This document shows positions 34,090 through 45,744 of a stretch of 64,000 nucleotides of DNA, piece after piece. The DNA is taken from assembly GCA_010405405.1 (NCBI GenBank), contig MU004237.1, positions 1,499,345-1,563,344 of the forward strand, in the 5' to 3' direction. Both the position numbers and the translations under genes were made by a program. Origin of the DNA: Microthyrium microscopicum (lineage: Eukaryota; Ascomycota; Dothideomycetes; Microthyriales; Microthyriaceae). The notes beneath the pieces are model-generated. The model had not been told where the DNA came from. It did no database searches and saw only the letters and a program-made list of their open reading frames with translations. How positions within the stretch are numbered: the first letter of the stretch is position 1; each line of letters begins with the position of its first letter.

Positions 34090-35840
34090 TTAATATCCCG
34101 GATAAAGTATCACTTCTACAGCTCGTTTACGAGTTGAAATTATTTTGTGCTCTGCAAAGCGCTTTTCAACCTGTCTTTGATTAGCCTGGTATCTCAAATC
34201 GACCCAATCGACAGGTGCGAACCTGTTCAGTCCCTCTTGCAAAACGTGCCGTTCTTGCGTGAAGACCAATCTGAAAAAGGCCGGCTTTTCCCAGTGTTCT
34301 TCACGTGGATGAAGTCCAACGCCAGCATCGAGCAGTTTCTGGGCTAGATCAAATTCGGGATTATCAGAGGCCGACATGGAGACACTCGAGTTGCCCGAAA
34401 GATATGGCGAGAGATCGATATAAATGAAGAATCCAGCATTACTGGCACAGGATGTTAGTATCGAGGGCGTTCGAGAGACATAGCTCGAAATACGAGAAGG
34501 ATACACATTACCCGCCCTTCCAGTACTGCACACCAATCTCATCTAAGAACTTTGTCGTGTACACATATGCATCACGTATTCTTTCTCTTGAGAGTGTAAT
34601 GAAGGAAGATACAAATGCCTTATCTTCGAGGATCTTTGTTGCAATAGCGGCAGACATGCCCGACGGACCAGAGAATCGTGTATTCGACGATATCGCATCC
34701 TTTAGTGCTGCATCTTGGGTCACAATACATCCTAGTTTGAGGCCAGCTGCTCCGAAGTCCTTCTTTGGTGTAAGCCGTTTGGAGAACCAAGAGAAAGGAT
34801 GATAAATAATAGAGAAAAATTATATGGTACTTTACCTTACTCATTCCATAGAAAACATGTAGAAGGTCATCCGATATAAGATTAGTTCTATTTATTGACA
34901 GGACGGACGTAAATGACGAGTATCTGCTTGTTTTATTGTCGAATGTAGAAAGTGCATATACTTCGTCACTTATGAGATGTATCTTATGCTTTTGGGCAAA
35001 TTTCATGAGTCCGACCAGGGCATCCTTCGTATAGCATCGTCCTAGGAACCATCAATGAGAATTTTGTCCTGTTATAGATGATCTTAGAGCCCAAAAAAAG
35101 GCCACCTACCGGTTGGATTGTTAGGGTTTACAATCATAACCGCCTTAACCTTGATCCCACTCTTCAAGGCTTTCTCGAAGGCAATTTCATATCTTTCAAT
35201 GACATCTCCATTCTCTCCAAAAGGATCTACGCCATCCATATCGGCATAGACAATTTTCAAGCCAGCTACGTTTCCAAAGTCAAGTTCAAACCGTCCGTAT
35301 ATTGGACGACCAACTAGGATGCCGTCTCCGGGATCACCTATGCTGAGAGCAGTGAGATGGTGCATCGGCGTAAGTCCACTGGTCGTGATAAGATCAGAAG
35401 CCTGGACTGGACTAAATGGCTTGAAGAATGCGTTGATGTGCGACGCCATCGCCTTGGGAAATTTGGCTCCTCCATTCGTAGAGCCACGGTAGAGAAAGTC
35501 TGTGGCCTGGAATGTGATATTGTCGTTTACGTACTTGACCAGTTCATCTTGCACAAGGTTCTGGGATGTATAAGCTCAAATTTCGACTTGAAGATTAGCA
35601 TCATACATTCTCGGCGGTTGCAAAAGCTACCACTCCAGTGGGATTTTTGTCTTTGTCATAACGATTGTTTCCACCGGGTGCAAATCTCCAAGGGACATGT
35701 TGTAAAGCTGCGCTTTTTGCACCTCGCTGTGATAGTGTGCTCATGTCCACCGAGTTGACAAACAATGAGGGTGCAGGTTGAAGAAGCTGGGTAGCTTCTG
35801 CGAAACCGCACAAAAGCAAAGTGACTATTTTCTTCAGCAT
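34090..35840 (-). CDS. PLP-dependent class I/II aminotransferase (ACC-synthase-like) with a leader-like N-terminus
   Basis: Five exons (35840-35607, 35560-35110, 35041-34836, 34759-34512, 34441-34090) encode 496 residues. Fold-type I PLP motifs are in order: NPNNPTGR near residue 224, SDEVYALS near 252, and YGMSKDFGAAGLKLGC, where Lys297 should bind PLP and the Arg of the usual GLR motif is Lys. The choice of the acceptor AAAGAAG in the third intron restores this SKDFG signature. Overall it resembles the ACC-synthase/alanine-transaminase-like enzymes of fungi; the actual substrate is unknown. The N-terminus (MLKKIVTLLLCGFAEAT) looks like a secretory or organellar leader, unusual for this mostly cytosolic family. 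Confidence 0.85.
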
Positions 35841-36133
35841 GATCGTAACACAAATTTAGCAAACAAAATTGGGTAAGAAAAAAGAAACTGTAAATTTCGT
35901 CTCGCATTGTCATAATATATGTCGTGTACAAGTGACACTAATAGTGCCATACTATATATAACTGTTAGCAATGAGCAAGTTTGAGTGTTTAAGCATTACC
36001 TTTATATTAAGTGCCCAGCTTCCAACGCAATTCCTTTATATTAGAATGCTGGTAACTCAAAGATACATTGTACAAGATATGCGTTGTATTCTAAGAATGA
36101 CTTGACACGGTGACTGTTCGGTGCCACAAATGC

Positions 36134-37753
36134 TTACTCGACAGAACTTGGCCCCTTTGCCATGTATATTCCGCCAACTTTGCCTAGCACTGTCCCCAAA
36201 CCATGATGTACTTCAGCCTGAAACCCGCCAAACGGTATCCGCTCACCATCAATGCTGATATAACCGTCCTTCTGCCGCGGAACGATGCGATATCCAACAA
36301 TCTTTTGATACTTCACATCGGCTGAGTCGATTAGCGCACCACTGCCCGTAGCATCGGCCAACTGCATGGCTCGCCGCCGTGAAATGTCGCCATTAACGCA
36401 AATAAGATCCATCAGCCCATCAGCTGGTAGACTGGTGGGGAACACGTTGGAGTTAGCAGTCATGTATGCCATGTTGCCTGCATAGAAGTTGCCTAAGTTT
36501 GGATATGGCTTCATGAGCCATGTATCAGGCAGTGCATCGTTGATGCTGCCGAAACGAAGGGTAGGAAGATCATTCGCGGAATCATCTTCTGATAAGAGAG
36601 TGAGAGATACATCGGGAATGGTGTCTGGACGTTTAGATATCTCAGAGTGTACGTGATGGTAGGCACGTTTGATTTCGTTGGTTTCGGAGATGGCGGTGCC
36701 GATAGCCACATCGACAGGCCAAATAGTTTTTGTCATTAAGCGTTTGACGTAGCCGATTGTGAAGCGCGTGTCGCCCATCCAGCGAAGGTCTTCGGTGCCG
36801 AGATCACATTCGGCGATGATGCCGACTGCTTGACTGAGGAAGGAAAGTGTGCGTGTGTTGCCTTGGGTGACTGATACTAGATCCATGGGCATCCTTACGC
36901 CTTTTACTACGGTCAGAGCCGCGAGTGCAGGATCATCTGTGCCATTTAAATTCCAGCTCATGCCATTTCCGCTACCACACGGTAATTGACAAACAGCAAG
37001 CTTCCGTAGCGCCCGTCGCGGGTACTTTTGCTTTGCCAAACCATTGAAAACCTCATGCGGAAGCCCATCTCCCGAGCAGCATGCGACGACATCAAAGTCT
37101 TCGATATTCAGCCTTTGTGCGATTTCTTCTCCATGTTTATGATGAGTGGTATGCTCCACCTCTATCTGACAGGCAGCAGCTTTGAAAAAAGGCTCGATAT
37201 GTTTAGAGTAGATCTTTGCCGCGCGACCACGTCCTCCATGTGGATTTATGAGTACTTTTATCCGTTTACGCGGTTGTGACTTGAAAGAGGATGAGTTGTA
37301 TGCGCGGTCGATGAGTCGCTCGATAAATTCGGATGCTTCGGAAACGCTAGCGGCGGGTATGGAAATGACGAGAGTATGAAGAGTCGCAGTCTTTCGTATG
37401 CGCTGCGCGTAGGAAATAGTAAGGACGAAGTCGCGTAATTCGGCCCAGAGGATATCGTAATAAAGAATAGTATTAGGCAATTGGCCGTGTCCTTAAGATG
37501 TTGTTAGTTGTGATATCAGTCGAGGCGCATTGCCCATGATCTCACCTTTTCTCCCAAGCCCACAGCACCCAGGATCTTGAGTCTCTTCGACAATCCTCGC
37601 AGTTCCAGGCGCAGTCCCCGAATCTTGCGATAACCTCAATTCGTTTTCTCCGAGTAATAGAGCACCAGCGGCTCCTAGGTTTAATTCCAGCGGGTTATTA
37701 ATATTCTTGGGAGGGGATATCTCCTCGTCACTAGGCGGCGGAGAGGCTTCCAT
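36134..37753 (-). CDS. lcb4: Sphingosine (long-chain base) kinase
   Basis: Exons 37753-37546 and 37491-36134 encode 521 residues; the intron is 54 bp (GTGAGA...CTTAAG). The lipid-kinase catalytic domain spans about residues 140-280. It includes KRIKVLINPHGGRGRA, CCSGDGLPHEVFNGL (nucleotide-binding GDG motif) and LPCGSGNGMSWN. The C-terminal conserved blocks include DLVSVTQG, GIIAECDLG, GNMAYMTANSNVFPTSLPAD and the final IDGERIPFGGFQAEVH. The enzyme phosphorylates sphingoid bases at membranes to make long-chain base phosphates, which act in stress signalling and feed the Dpl1 lyase route. The N-terminal 140 residues are variable, as in other fungi. Assignment to this kinase family is clear; the symbol follows the yeast gene. 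Confidence 0.9.
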
Positions 37754-38434
37754 TATGGTTATTGCAAGAGCATGGTAAAGATAGATTTATGAAGGATGGG
37801 AGCCTGAAAGGAAGCGTAGCAGGCAAGAAGTAGATTCTTTGCGAGATTGGTACCGGAAGTGAGCGGTGGTTGGGACAGGGTTGGTTAAGGTTGACTTGAT
37901 TAAGCTTCCGCATTTAGCTCCATCATCGTTGCCGCCATCACGATCTTTGTCTGTCTTGTCTGTTGACCAACCAGTCAAGTTGAAATTCAAACGACAGCAA
38001 ACTTCTTTTACGGCATATTCATTGTTGATAGGCCTGGCAAGTTTGAGAGGTCGTTGTTTGTAGTCTAATGTTCGGTACTCTTTGGGTTGATTCATCGCTT
38101 GATCAGCGGATTGGAGATAGTACTAGAGTAGCATTTTTCTCTCTGAACTACAAACATTATATCACGATTAGGGACATAACATAACCAGGGCATCGGATCG
38201 ACGCATTGAACCAGGCTTTGGGAACTGCATTTACACCGACTAGGGTACTTTGGTCTTTTCAGCGAAAGCTTTGTTTAATGAGCCCGCCGTTGAACATGTT
38301 GATGCGATTTAGCGTCTCTGTTGAATTCCTGTATTCATGAGTAGATGCAGTAGACGCATGACCGAGGTAGCAATATATGACATATTAATCTCAGATCAAG
38401 CTCTACAATTAGGAACAAAAAGATTCGACCTGAT
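37754..38434. other. Intergenic region between lcb4 and vma13
   Basis: About 680 bp. It holds the lcb4 promoter and leader and the 3' flank of vma13. No gene, repeat or RNA is recognised. Confidence 0.5.
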
Positions 38435-39972
38435 CTAATCAAAGCTATACCTCAACCATTCCCCAACAGCTCGCAAGCTTTCCCATCTAACGCTCTCATT
38501 AGGATCTGCCATTAACTCCATCACCCGTGTCTTCAAGCCCATTTTCTCCAGAGTTGACCGCTTCTCCGGTACCTCTTTGACGAGACAAGCCACATCATTA
38601 CATCCAATCGCCAACACTTGCTTATCATTCTCCCAAGGCTTTGATAAGATGTCTACCAGAGCACGAGGAAGCTCGCCTTTATTCTCATCCAGGATACGGC
38701 GGGCATTCTCCGCCCAAAAAACGGGATTGCGATGTGGTGGTGACCAGCGTAGATGACCGGATCGTACTTCCGCGGCGTATTCGTCAAAGGTTGTCTGACC
38801 CTTGGTATATTCCTCGAGCATCTCGATGAGTCCGTTGAGATCTTCTACCAGGTCTGGATCAGAGAGATGACGTGCTTTGAGGGTTTGTAGGAGTGATGGT
38901 AGACGTGCTAGTCCTGCTGCGGGGAGAAGAGTTGCGCGATTAGTGGTAAAGAGGTTGTAAAGAGTAGAGAGTAGCAGCCGTGTGATCTTCTCCTTGGGAG
39001 AAACGCGTAGGAGTTGAACGTAGAGAATGAGAATGTCATGTTCACTGTCTTGATTAGTGTCTGGTCGGTGGAAGGTTTATAGCGTACGTACTCTTGAAGT
39101 CCTTCACCTACAAGCTCTCCCTCGAAACTGAGTTGCCAGATAACGAGCAAGACTCGGTATAGAAGTTGAATCCCCACACCCCCTGCTATTCCGGTGTCGA
39201 AGTTCGCTCGGGTGGTACTAGCACCCTCACTCCATAAAGTGGAACCAGTATCTTTACCAGCACCAGCACCAGCTCGAAGGATGTCCATCAAAGGATCAAC
39301 TGTCTCAGTTCGTTGGTCCCAGAAGAGCTCCCTTGTCTTCTTGCTCCTTAGCAGTGACGAATAAGCTTGTACTGCAATATCCTGGTGACCGGCATCGGAG
39401 CTCTTGGAAAGCGTAGATAGATAGGAGTATAAACTCTTCAAAGCTGATTCTAGTTGCGATGTGGTCTTGGAGGAAGACGTAACAGCTTGCGATAGCAGCT
39501 TTGTGAGGACCAGAGCAGCTAATAACGGGAGCGGTTCATCAAGGTTTGTCGACGCTTTGAGAAGGGGAAGGAAGGGAGCATATGGGTCTGAGTTCTTGAG
39601 AAGTGCCGACATCAAGGCTGGGCTATCTGTCTGGCTGTTAGCTTCTGTAGTACTCGTCACGATAACAATTCAATCACCCTCTATTGAGTCGTCGAGCAAG
39701 ACCAGTAAATAAACAACCATATCCTGTCGCTTGGCCGCACTTTTGAAGATACCCTCGCCATCGCCCCCTCCAAGAAAGAGACTGACATAACCATCCGTCT
39801 CACCATCCAAAGCTTGCTTTCTCTGCTCCTTCCGGACCTTGTCAATGGCTTTGATCTTCTTGTGGTCGGTATCGGTGATAGTTTTTGCTCGAACGGCGCC
39901 TTCCCATGGTATAGGTCGAGATCGGATATTGTTTTGCAGAGACACGACGTAGCTAGGAGGATCGAGAGACAT
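38435..39972 (-). CDS. vma13: V-type proton ATPase subunit H
   Basis: Exons 39972-39678, 39626-39092 and 39044-38435 encode 479 residues; the introns are 51 and 47 bp. The N-terminus (SYVVSLQNNIRSRPIPWEGA) and the helical-repeat body lead to the conserved C-terminal domain. That domain contains LEEYTKGQTTFDEYAAEVRS, RWSPPHRNPVFWAENARR, AIGCNDVACLVKEVPEKR and KTRVMELMADPNESVRWESL. Length and motifs match yeast Vma13. The protein sits in the V1 sector at the vacuolar membrane. It is needed for coupling ATP hydrolysis to proton transport and for silencing free V1. The second intron is required to join GLQDEHDILILYVQLLR in frame. Confidence 0.94.
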
Positions 39973-40284
39973 GTTGACCAGCTTGAGGCAGATATCCGAG
40001 CGCAAAGAGAGGAATCAGGCCGGGAGAGCTTGACCTGGAGAACTGGAGCTGTTGGGGAGCTTGCCTATCGTCACGTTTGATTGGTGGTTGGAGAGTGGGG
40101 AGATATTCGGATAAGGAGGCTCATTTTAACAGCTGCACGATGGCGGGGTTAGCCTAAAGTGCATTCACACACGTGATATCATTTTTGAATGTCAAAAACA
40201 TGAGTTTGCCTCAAAGTTCAAAATACAACCGTTTATCGAACTTGCTGGGAAACATTTCAAGAGCTTGGGAGTCGGGTCGCCATC
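39973..40284. promoter_or_regulatory. Shared upstream region of vma13 and dis3
   Basis: A 312-bp stretch separates the divergent start codons of these two housekeeping genes. I see no defined regulatory motif. Both promoters must lie here or extend into the neighbouring genes. Confidence 0.5.
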
Positions 40285-43233
40285 ATGACCAGCCTAAAGC
40301 GCACTCAGCCAACTGGCTCGGATTCCACCAACCTCTCCAGCAAAGTCTATGTTCGAACAACACGAGCTGGAAAAGTCCAGAAGATCGTCCGAGAAGTTTA
40401 CCTACGACAGGATATTCCTTGTTCTTCAGCACTGTGTTCGGAATGTTCAAAGATTTCAACGACTTACGCCCGCGGGCGAGCTCAGCCTCCAGTACTCGCA
40501 GCCAAGCCTCTGACCTCCGAAACTTTTTCAACGGGACATTATTTGGTGCCAGATACCAATGCAGTTCTGACTGGAATGGATCTATTCGAGCTTGAATCGG
40601 CATTCAAGGATGTCATCATTCTTCAAACAGTACTCGAGGAAGTCAAGAATCGTTCACTGCCGCTTTATCATAGACTCGTAGCGTTAACAAAGAACGAGGA
40701 TAAGCGCTGCTATGTCTTTTTCAACGAATTTCGAATGGAAACGTATGTTGTACGGCAAACAGGCGAAAGTATCAATGATCGTAACGATCGCGCTGTGAGA
40801 CGTGCTGTACAGTGGTACAAGGAACATCTCGAGTTGTCCGTTAAGAAAAAGGCATGTCCTGCCATTGTCATGATCAGCAATGACAACGATTGTCGGAAAA
40901 AGGCAATTGCCGAGGGTCTGGTTGGACTTTCATTATCGAAATATGTCTCTGGTTTGGAGGATGCAGATACATTGCTGGACATGGTCAATGAGGGTCGAGA
41001 GCGGGAAGATGCAAAGACTACTCAGGAGAACTTCTATCCTGAGTACTATTCGCTTTCCAAAATGACAACTGGAGTAAAAGCTGGGACTATGCATCAAGGA
41101 ACATTCGGTGTCTCGCCATTCAACTACTTGGAAGGCACAGTTCGTGTGCCAGCCTTTGAAAGACCATTGATTATTCTTGGTCGCGAAAACAGCAATCGAG
41201 CCGTTTCAGGAGATGTGGCTGTGGTTGAGGTGCTACCCAAAGAGCAATGGAAAACACCATCATCCAAGATCGTTGAAGAAGAGACCCTTACAAAGAACGA
41301 TAATCCTGAAGCCGAGGATGGAGAAACAGTGATCTCCAACAAAGAGCGAAAAGCACTCCAAGAAGACGTAAAGAAAGCACATGGCACAACAACAGAAGGC
41401 AAGCCTCAACCAACAGCACGGATTGTTGGTATCATCAAACGCAATTGGCGACAATATGTTGGTCATGTCGATAAAGACTCTGTGCGAACGTCAGATAAAC
41501 TCAGCCGAGCAGCACAAACTGTATTCGTGATACCGATGGACAAGAGAATACCCAAGATTCGCGTTCGAACTCGACAAGCTGGAGAACTACTTGGAAAACG
41601 AGTTCTCATCACAATAGATTCTTGGGATCGGGATTCAAGATATCCTGTGGGTCATTTCGTTCGGTCGCTAGGAGAATTGGAATCCAAAGGCGCGGAAACA
41701 GAAGCACTACTACTTGAATATGACGTTCAATACCGACCATTTGCAAAGTCTGTACTGGATTGTCTACCCGAAGAAGGCCATGACTGGAAAGTTCCAGCGG
41801 ATACGAGTGATCCAGGTTGGCGAGATCGGAGAGACCTACGTGATCTTCTAGTCTGTAGTATTGATCCTCCTGGATGCGTCGATATCGATGATGCCCTCCA
41901 TGCTACTCAATTACCCAATGGCAACTTTGCTGTTGGCGTCCATATCGCCGATGTTTCAAACTTTGTCAAGCCTGACACAGCCATGGACCGTGAGGCTTCG
42001 ATGCGCGGAACTACCGTCTACCTCGTCGACAAGCGAATAGATATGCTTCCCATGCTGCTTGGTACTGACCTCTGCTCACTAAAGCCATTTGTCGAACGTT
42101 ACGCCTTTTCAGTTCTTTGGGAACTCACCCCAGAAGCCGATATAGTCAGCGTCGACTTTAATAAATCTGTGATCCGGAGCCGCTACGCCTTCAGCTACGA
42201 ACAAGCACAACTGCGGATTGATGATGCTTCACAAACCGACGACCTCACCCAAGGCATGCGAATCCTCCTACAACTTTCACGGACTTTACGTGCCAAACGA
42301 ATGGCCGCAGGTGCTCTAAACTTGGCCTCGCCAGAAGTGCGAATCGAGACTGAATCAGAAACCTCTGACCCCATCGACGTGAAAACCAAGCAAGCGTTAG
42401 CCACCAATTCGCTTGTCGAAGAATTCATGTTACTCGCCAATATCTCCGTCGCCCGCAGAGTCCAAACCGCTTTCCCACAAACAGCTCTCCTCCGTCGCCA
42501 CGCCGCCCCTCCCGCCGCCAACTTCGCAACACTAACTCATCAGCTGCGCGTCAAGCGCGGGCTGACTCTCGACGTGAGCTCCTCTAAAGCACTTGCTGAT
42601 AGCCTAGACACATGCGTGTCATCAGACAGCCCATTCTTCAACACCCTGATCCGCATCCTAGCAACCCGCTGCATGACTGCTGCCGAATACTTCGCCGCAG
42701 GTACACTCGCGCCCGCTCAGTACCGGCATTACGGCCTCGCGTCTGAAATATACACCCATTTCACATCACCTATTCGACGATACGCCGATTTAGCCGTGCA
42801 CAGACAGCTAGCCGCCGCCATAGACTATGCACCCCTCGCACCAAGTCTTCAAAGCCGCAGCAGGCTAGAGGGTGTGTGCCGCAATATCAACGTTCGCCAT
42901 CGCAATGCGCAATTTGCCGGCCGAGCAAGTGTGGAGTACTACGTAGGGCAGGCATTGAAAGGTCGAGATTTGATCGAAGAGGGACATGTGATGCGAGTAT
43001 TCGAGAATGGCGTCGTGGTGTTTGTGCCGCGCTTTGGAATAGAGGGTCTTATACGTCTACGAGATATGGGGACACCTGAGCCGGTTGGCGAATTTGACGG
43101 CGAGGAGTATGTGTTGAATGTGACGGGCAGTAGGGAGGTACGTCTTGAATTGTTTGATGAAGTTAAGGTGCGGATTACGGATGAGGTTGAGGAGAGTACG
43201 GGAAAGAGAAAGGTCAAGTTAGGATTGGCATAA
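40285..43233 (+). CDS. dis3: Exosome catalytic subunit Dis3/Rrp44
   Basis: This intronless gene encodes 982 residues. After a short N-terminal segment comes a CR3-type cysteine cluster (CSSALCSEC near 47-55). A PIN endonuclease domain starts with YLVPDTNAVLTGMDLFE near residue 88. OB-fold cold-shock domains and the RNB exonuclease domain follow, with LRDLLVCSIDPPGCVDIDD near 522-540 supplying the metal-binding aspartates. HFTSPIRRYADLAVHRQL is the conserved RNB C-terminal motif and an S1 domain ends the protein. Length agrees with yeast Rrp44 (about 1000). It performs 3'-to-5' RNA decay and processing with the nuclear and cytoplasmic exosome. All key acidic residues appear intact. Confidence 0.95.
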   Translation: MTSLKRTQPTGSDSTNLSSKVYVRTTRAGKVQKIVREVYLRQDIPCSSALCSECSKISTTYARGRAQPPVLAAKPLTSETFSTGHYLVPDTNAVLTGMDLFELESAFKDVIILQTVLEEVKNRSLPLYHRLVALTKNEDKRCYVFFNEFRMETYVVRQTGESINDRNDRAVRRAVQWYKEHLELSVKKKACPAIVMISNDNDCRKKAIAEGLVGLSLSKYVSGLEDADTLLDMVNEGREREDAKTTQENFYPEYYSLSKMTTGVKAGTMHQGTFGVSPFNYLEGTVRVPAFERPLIILGRENSNRAVSGDVAVVEVLPKEQWKTPSSKIVEEETLTKNDNPEAEDGETVISNKERKALQEDVKKAHGTTTEGKPQPTARIVGIIKRNWRQYVGHVDKDSVRTSDKLSRAAQTVFVIPMDKRIPKIRVRTRQAGELLGKRVLITIDSWDRDSRYPVGHFVRSLGELESKGAETEALLLEYDVQYRPFAKSVLDCLPEEGHDWKVPADTSDPGWRDRRDLRDLLVCSIDPPGCVDIDDALHATQLPNGNFAVGVHIADVSNFVKPDTAMDREASMRGTTVYLVDKRIDMLPMLLGTDLCSLKPFVERYAFSVLWELTPEADIVSVDFNKSVIRSRYAFSYEQAQLRIDDASQTDDLTQGMRILLQLSRTLRAKRMAAGALNLASPEVRIETESETSDPIDVKTKQALATNSLVEEFMLLANISVARRVQTAFPQTALLRRHAAPPAANFATLTHQLRVKRGLTLDVSSSKALADSLDTCVSSDSPFFNTLIRILATRCMTAAEYFAAGTLAPAQYRHYGLASEIYTHFTSPIRRYADLAVHRQLAAAIDYAPLAPSLQSRSRLEGVCRNINVRHRNAQFAGRASVEYYVGQALKGRDLIEEGHVMRVFENGVVVFVPRFGIEGLIRLRDMGTPEPVGEFDGEEYVLNVTGSREVRLELFDEVKVRITDEVEESTGKRKVKLGLA

Positions 43234-43950
43234 AGATAGATGCGCTGTATGATTAGGATGTATGTTAAATGCTACAAGATCATGTCTGCTTAAGTAGTTG
43301 GCCTCTTGCACTACCAGCTCGTCTTACTGCGTATATGGCCTCGAGTGTCGCACGCACTAGTATGCTACAAGGCTTGATCTGGTGTTGGCGTTAACATATC
43401 AGGCTGTAGAAACTCGAGACCTTGGGTACAAGTGTAACTCACCTCTACTTCTCCCCGCATACTATTTGCAATACGACAGTTCTAACTGTGCAACATCTTC
43501 TATTCTTTCCGGGTATCGTTCATGCGAGTGGCATCATTATGTGAAGTCTGTAGATCTACCTCTTTTAATCAGTTTTTACAAGGCGACAGCGACGCTACAG
43601 GTTCATACAGCATTGGACCTCAAAACAAGAGCGTCTAAAATACTTGTTCGCTCTGTCGCCTAGCTGTCAAAGCTCTCTATCAAATGTAGAGCTACCAGGT
43701 CATCCGGACTGGGAGAAGTTCGGGAGGATCGCAAGTCCATGGGCGATTGCTTCATAAACCTTCTTCATGATGAGCAGAGTGGTGGCCGACTTTTGCTAGT
43801 GTATATGACGACACGGAATGGCCACATTATGGGAAAGCGACGATCAGATAAATACACAAGCCACTTTTGGTGGTGAGGATGATGCTTTTGCGGGATCATC
43901 TCCGATTCAAGCAGGACAGATCAATTGCTTGATGTCATGCGAGTGAGGTC
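43234..43950. other. Intergenic region between dis3 and the HET relic
   Basis: About 720 bp with no supported gene. Short open frames have no recognisable content. Confidence 0.5.
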
Positions 43951-45600
43951 ATGGCTGGACGACTGAATAAGATTTCATTTGGGATGTGTCCCTGCAATAC
44001 TTGCGAAGCGCAAAAGTCTGGACTTTTTCCTCCGTTGCTTATGGATGTAAGAATCCGGGAAGTGATTGTGCCGGAAAACGAACCTGTGAAGTACATTGCT
44101 CTGTCCTATGTTTGGGGAACAACTCCAATGTCCAAGACATTGAAGGCAAGTATCCAAGCACATAAGGCTTTTGGTGCTAACACAGCGGGGAGTCTCTCAG
44201 CAGTCATCGGGGATGCGATGGCCGTTGTAGCGGAAATGGGGAGACTTACCTTTGGGTCGACCCCTTATGCATCGTTCTAGACGGAGACAACATCCAAGAA
44301 ATTTAGACGAAATGGACCAAATCTACCAACTGGCACTCTTCACAACCGTCTCCCTTGACGGCGATTCTGCCGACTGTCCTCTTCCCGGAGTCCCACCAGC
44401 CTCGAAACTTCCAATCCAAAAGGAGAAGAAATCTCAGGAATCAGTTTTATTCCCGCTCTCCCAATGCTTTAACACGTCACCGAATGCGCTACTCATAGCA
44501 CACGAGGATGGACGTTTCAAGAAAACCTACCATCAAACAGTGTCTTTAAATTACACAAAACCAAGCCTATTTCCAATGCAAGAAGACCGTTCTATGTGAG
44601 GGCCGAATCGGGGACTGTGGAGATCACGTAGATATCTTCAATTCTTTGTTGGGCGTAGCAGAAGATACCATTAGAAAAATCGCATACAGATCCTATCGGA
44701 ATGTGGTTGAAGCTTATACACAGCGCCGCTTCACTTATGCCACCGATATACGCAAAGCTTTTACTGGATTTGCTTCCGCTTGCATTTCAAAAGCGTCTTC
44801 TCCGACCATGAGCCCAGAGCTTAGGAGTTTCACGGCAAATTTACCGAAATCCTCACTCATGACGGCGGTGCTGTGAACTCCAAAGGCTAAATGTACAAGG
44901 AGAGCTTATAGTGGATTGAATCAGTTTCCTTTTTGGTCGTGGGCTGGCTGGGAGGGAGCAGTTGTTTACAACTCTTTCCTTGCTGATGATAGTAAAATTC
45001 GTTGCCGTATGTATAATGTTACGTTAGTGCAAGATTCAGAACGTAATAGCATCGACAGGGCTTGAAGAAGACTCGGCGCCTCAGCATGAAGGGATATGTT
45101 CAGCGACTCTGTTGAAATGGGTGAATGTGGTGCCCTCATCTCTACGCGAGCAAACCCATATCAAGAACAACTCTGAACCCCATTAGGCTGATCTTTTGGG
45201 CATTCAGTGTAGAAGTCGGAAGCTTTGCCATGAGCCCATAACAAAGTCACCGGATATATCTCAGAATCGCGTTATCATACAAAACTCATAAGGTGGAGCT
45301 ATAGAACTATTACTAGGAGATGTTGAACACGTTGGCTTCGGCCAAGCGAAAGACAGAGTGACATGCATCGGAGTAATGTGCCAAGAGGTGGATTATTGGC
45401 CTTACTACCTCACAAAAGACTTCTCTAATGGAGAGGATTGATTCCTGGTGCGGTGAAGATTCAGGATCTTTCGGCTGTCTGTTTATCATTATGCTCATTG
45501 AAGAACATGGTGATTGATGGGAGCGATTATCTATTGGGTTCTTCCATCCTAAGGCGCCAAGTACTGTTGATTGGAGGTTAGAGTATACCGGTATGGCATT
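43951..45600 (+). pseudogene. Decayed HET-domain (heterokaryon incompatibility) gene
   Basis: Segments typical of long fungal HET proteins occur in order but in different frames. The first is EPVKYIALSYVWGTTPMSKT (frame of the ATG at 43951), followed by TYLWVDPLCIVLDGDNIQE in another frame that ends at TAG near 44306. MDQIYQLALFTTVSLDGDSA is again shifted. EAYTQRRFTYATDIRKAFTG lies near 44710-44770 and SWAGWEGAVVYNS near 44940. A C-terminal remnant with FFHPKAPSTVDWRLE lies near 45540-45580. The HET core in an intact protein triggers cell death on fusion of unlike mycelia. No continuous frame or plausible set of introns restores this copy, so it is called a pseudogene. The 3' limit is approximate. 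Confidence 0.75.
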
Positions 45601-45744
45601 GGCGTAGAAGAGATCGAAGCAAGATTAGGGTGACCAAGTGATCTCATTGTCTACGCTATACTCAAGAATATCCATACAGCCTCTATTTCGCCTTGCAATA
45701 GGCTATCATATACAGTGTTCATCTCCATTTGACTTTACATGGAC

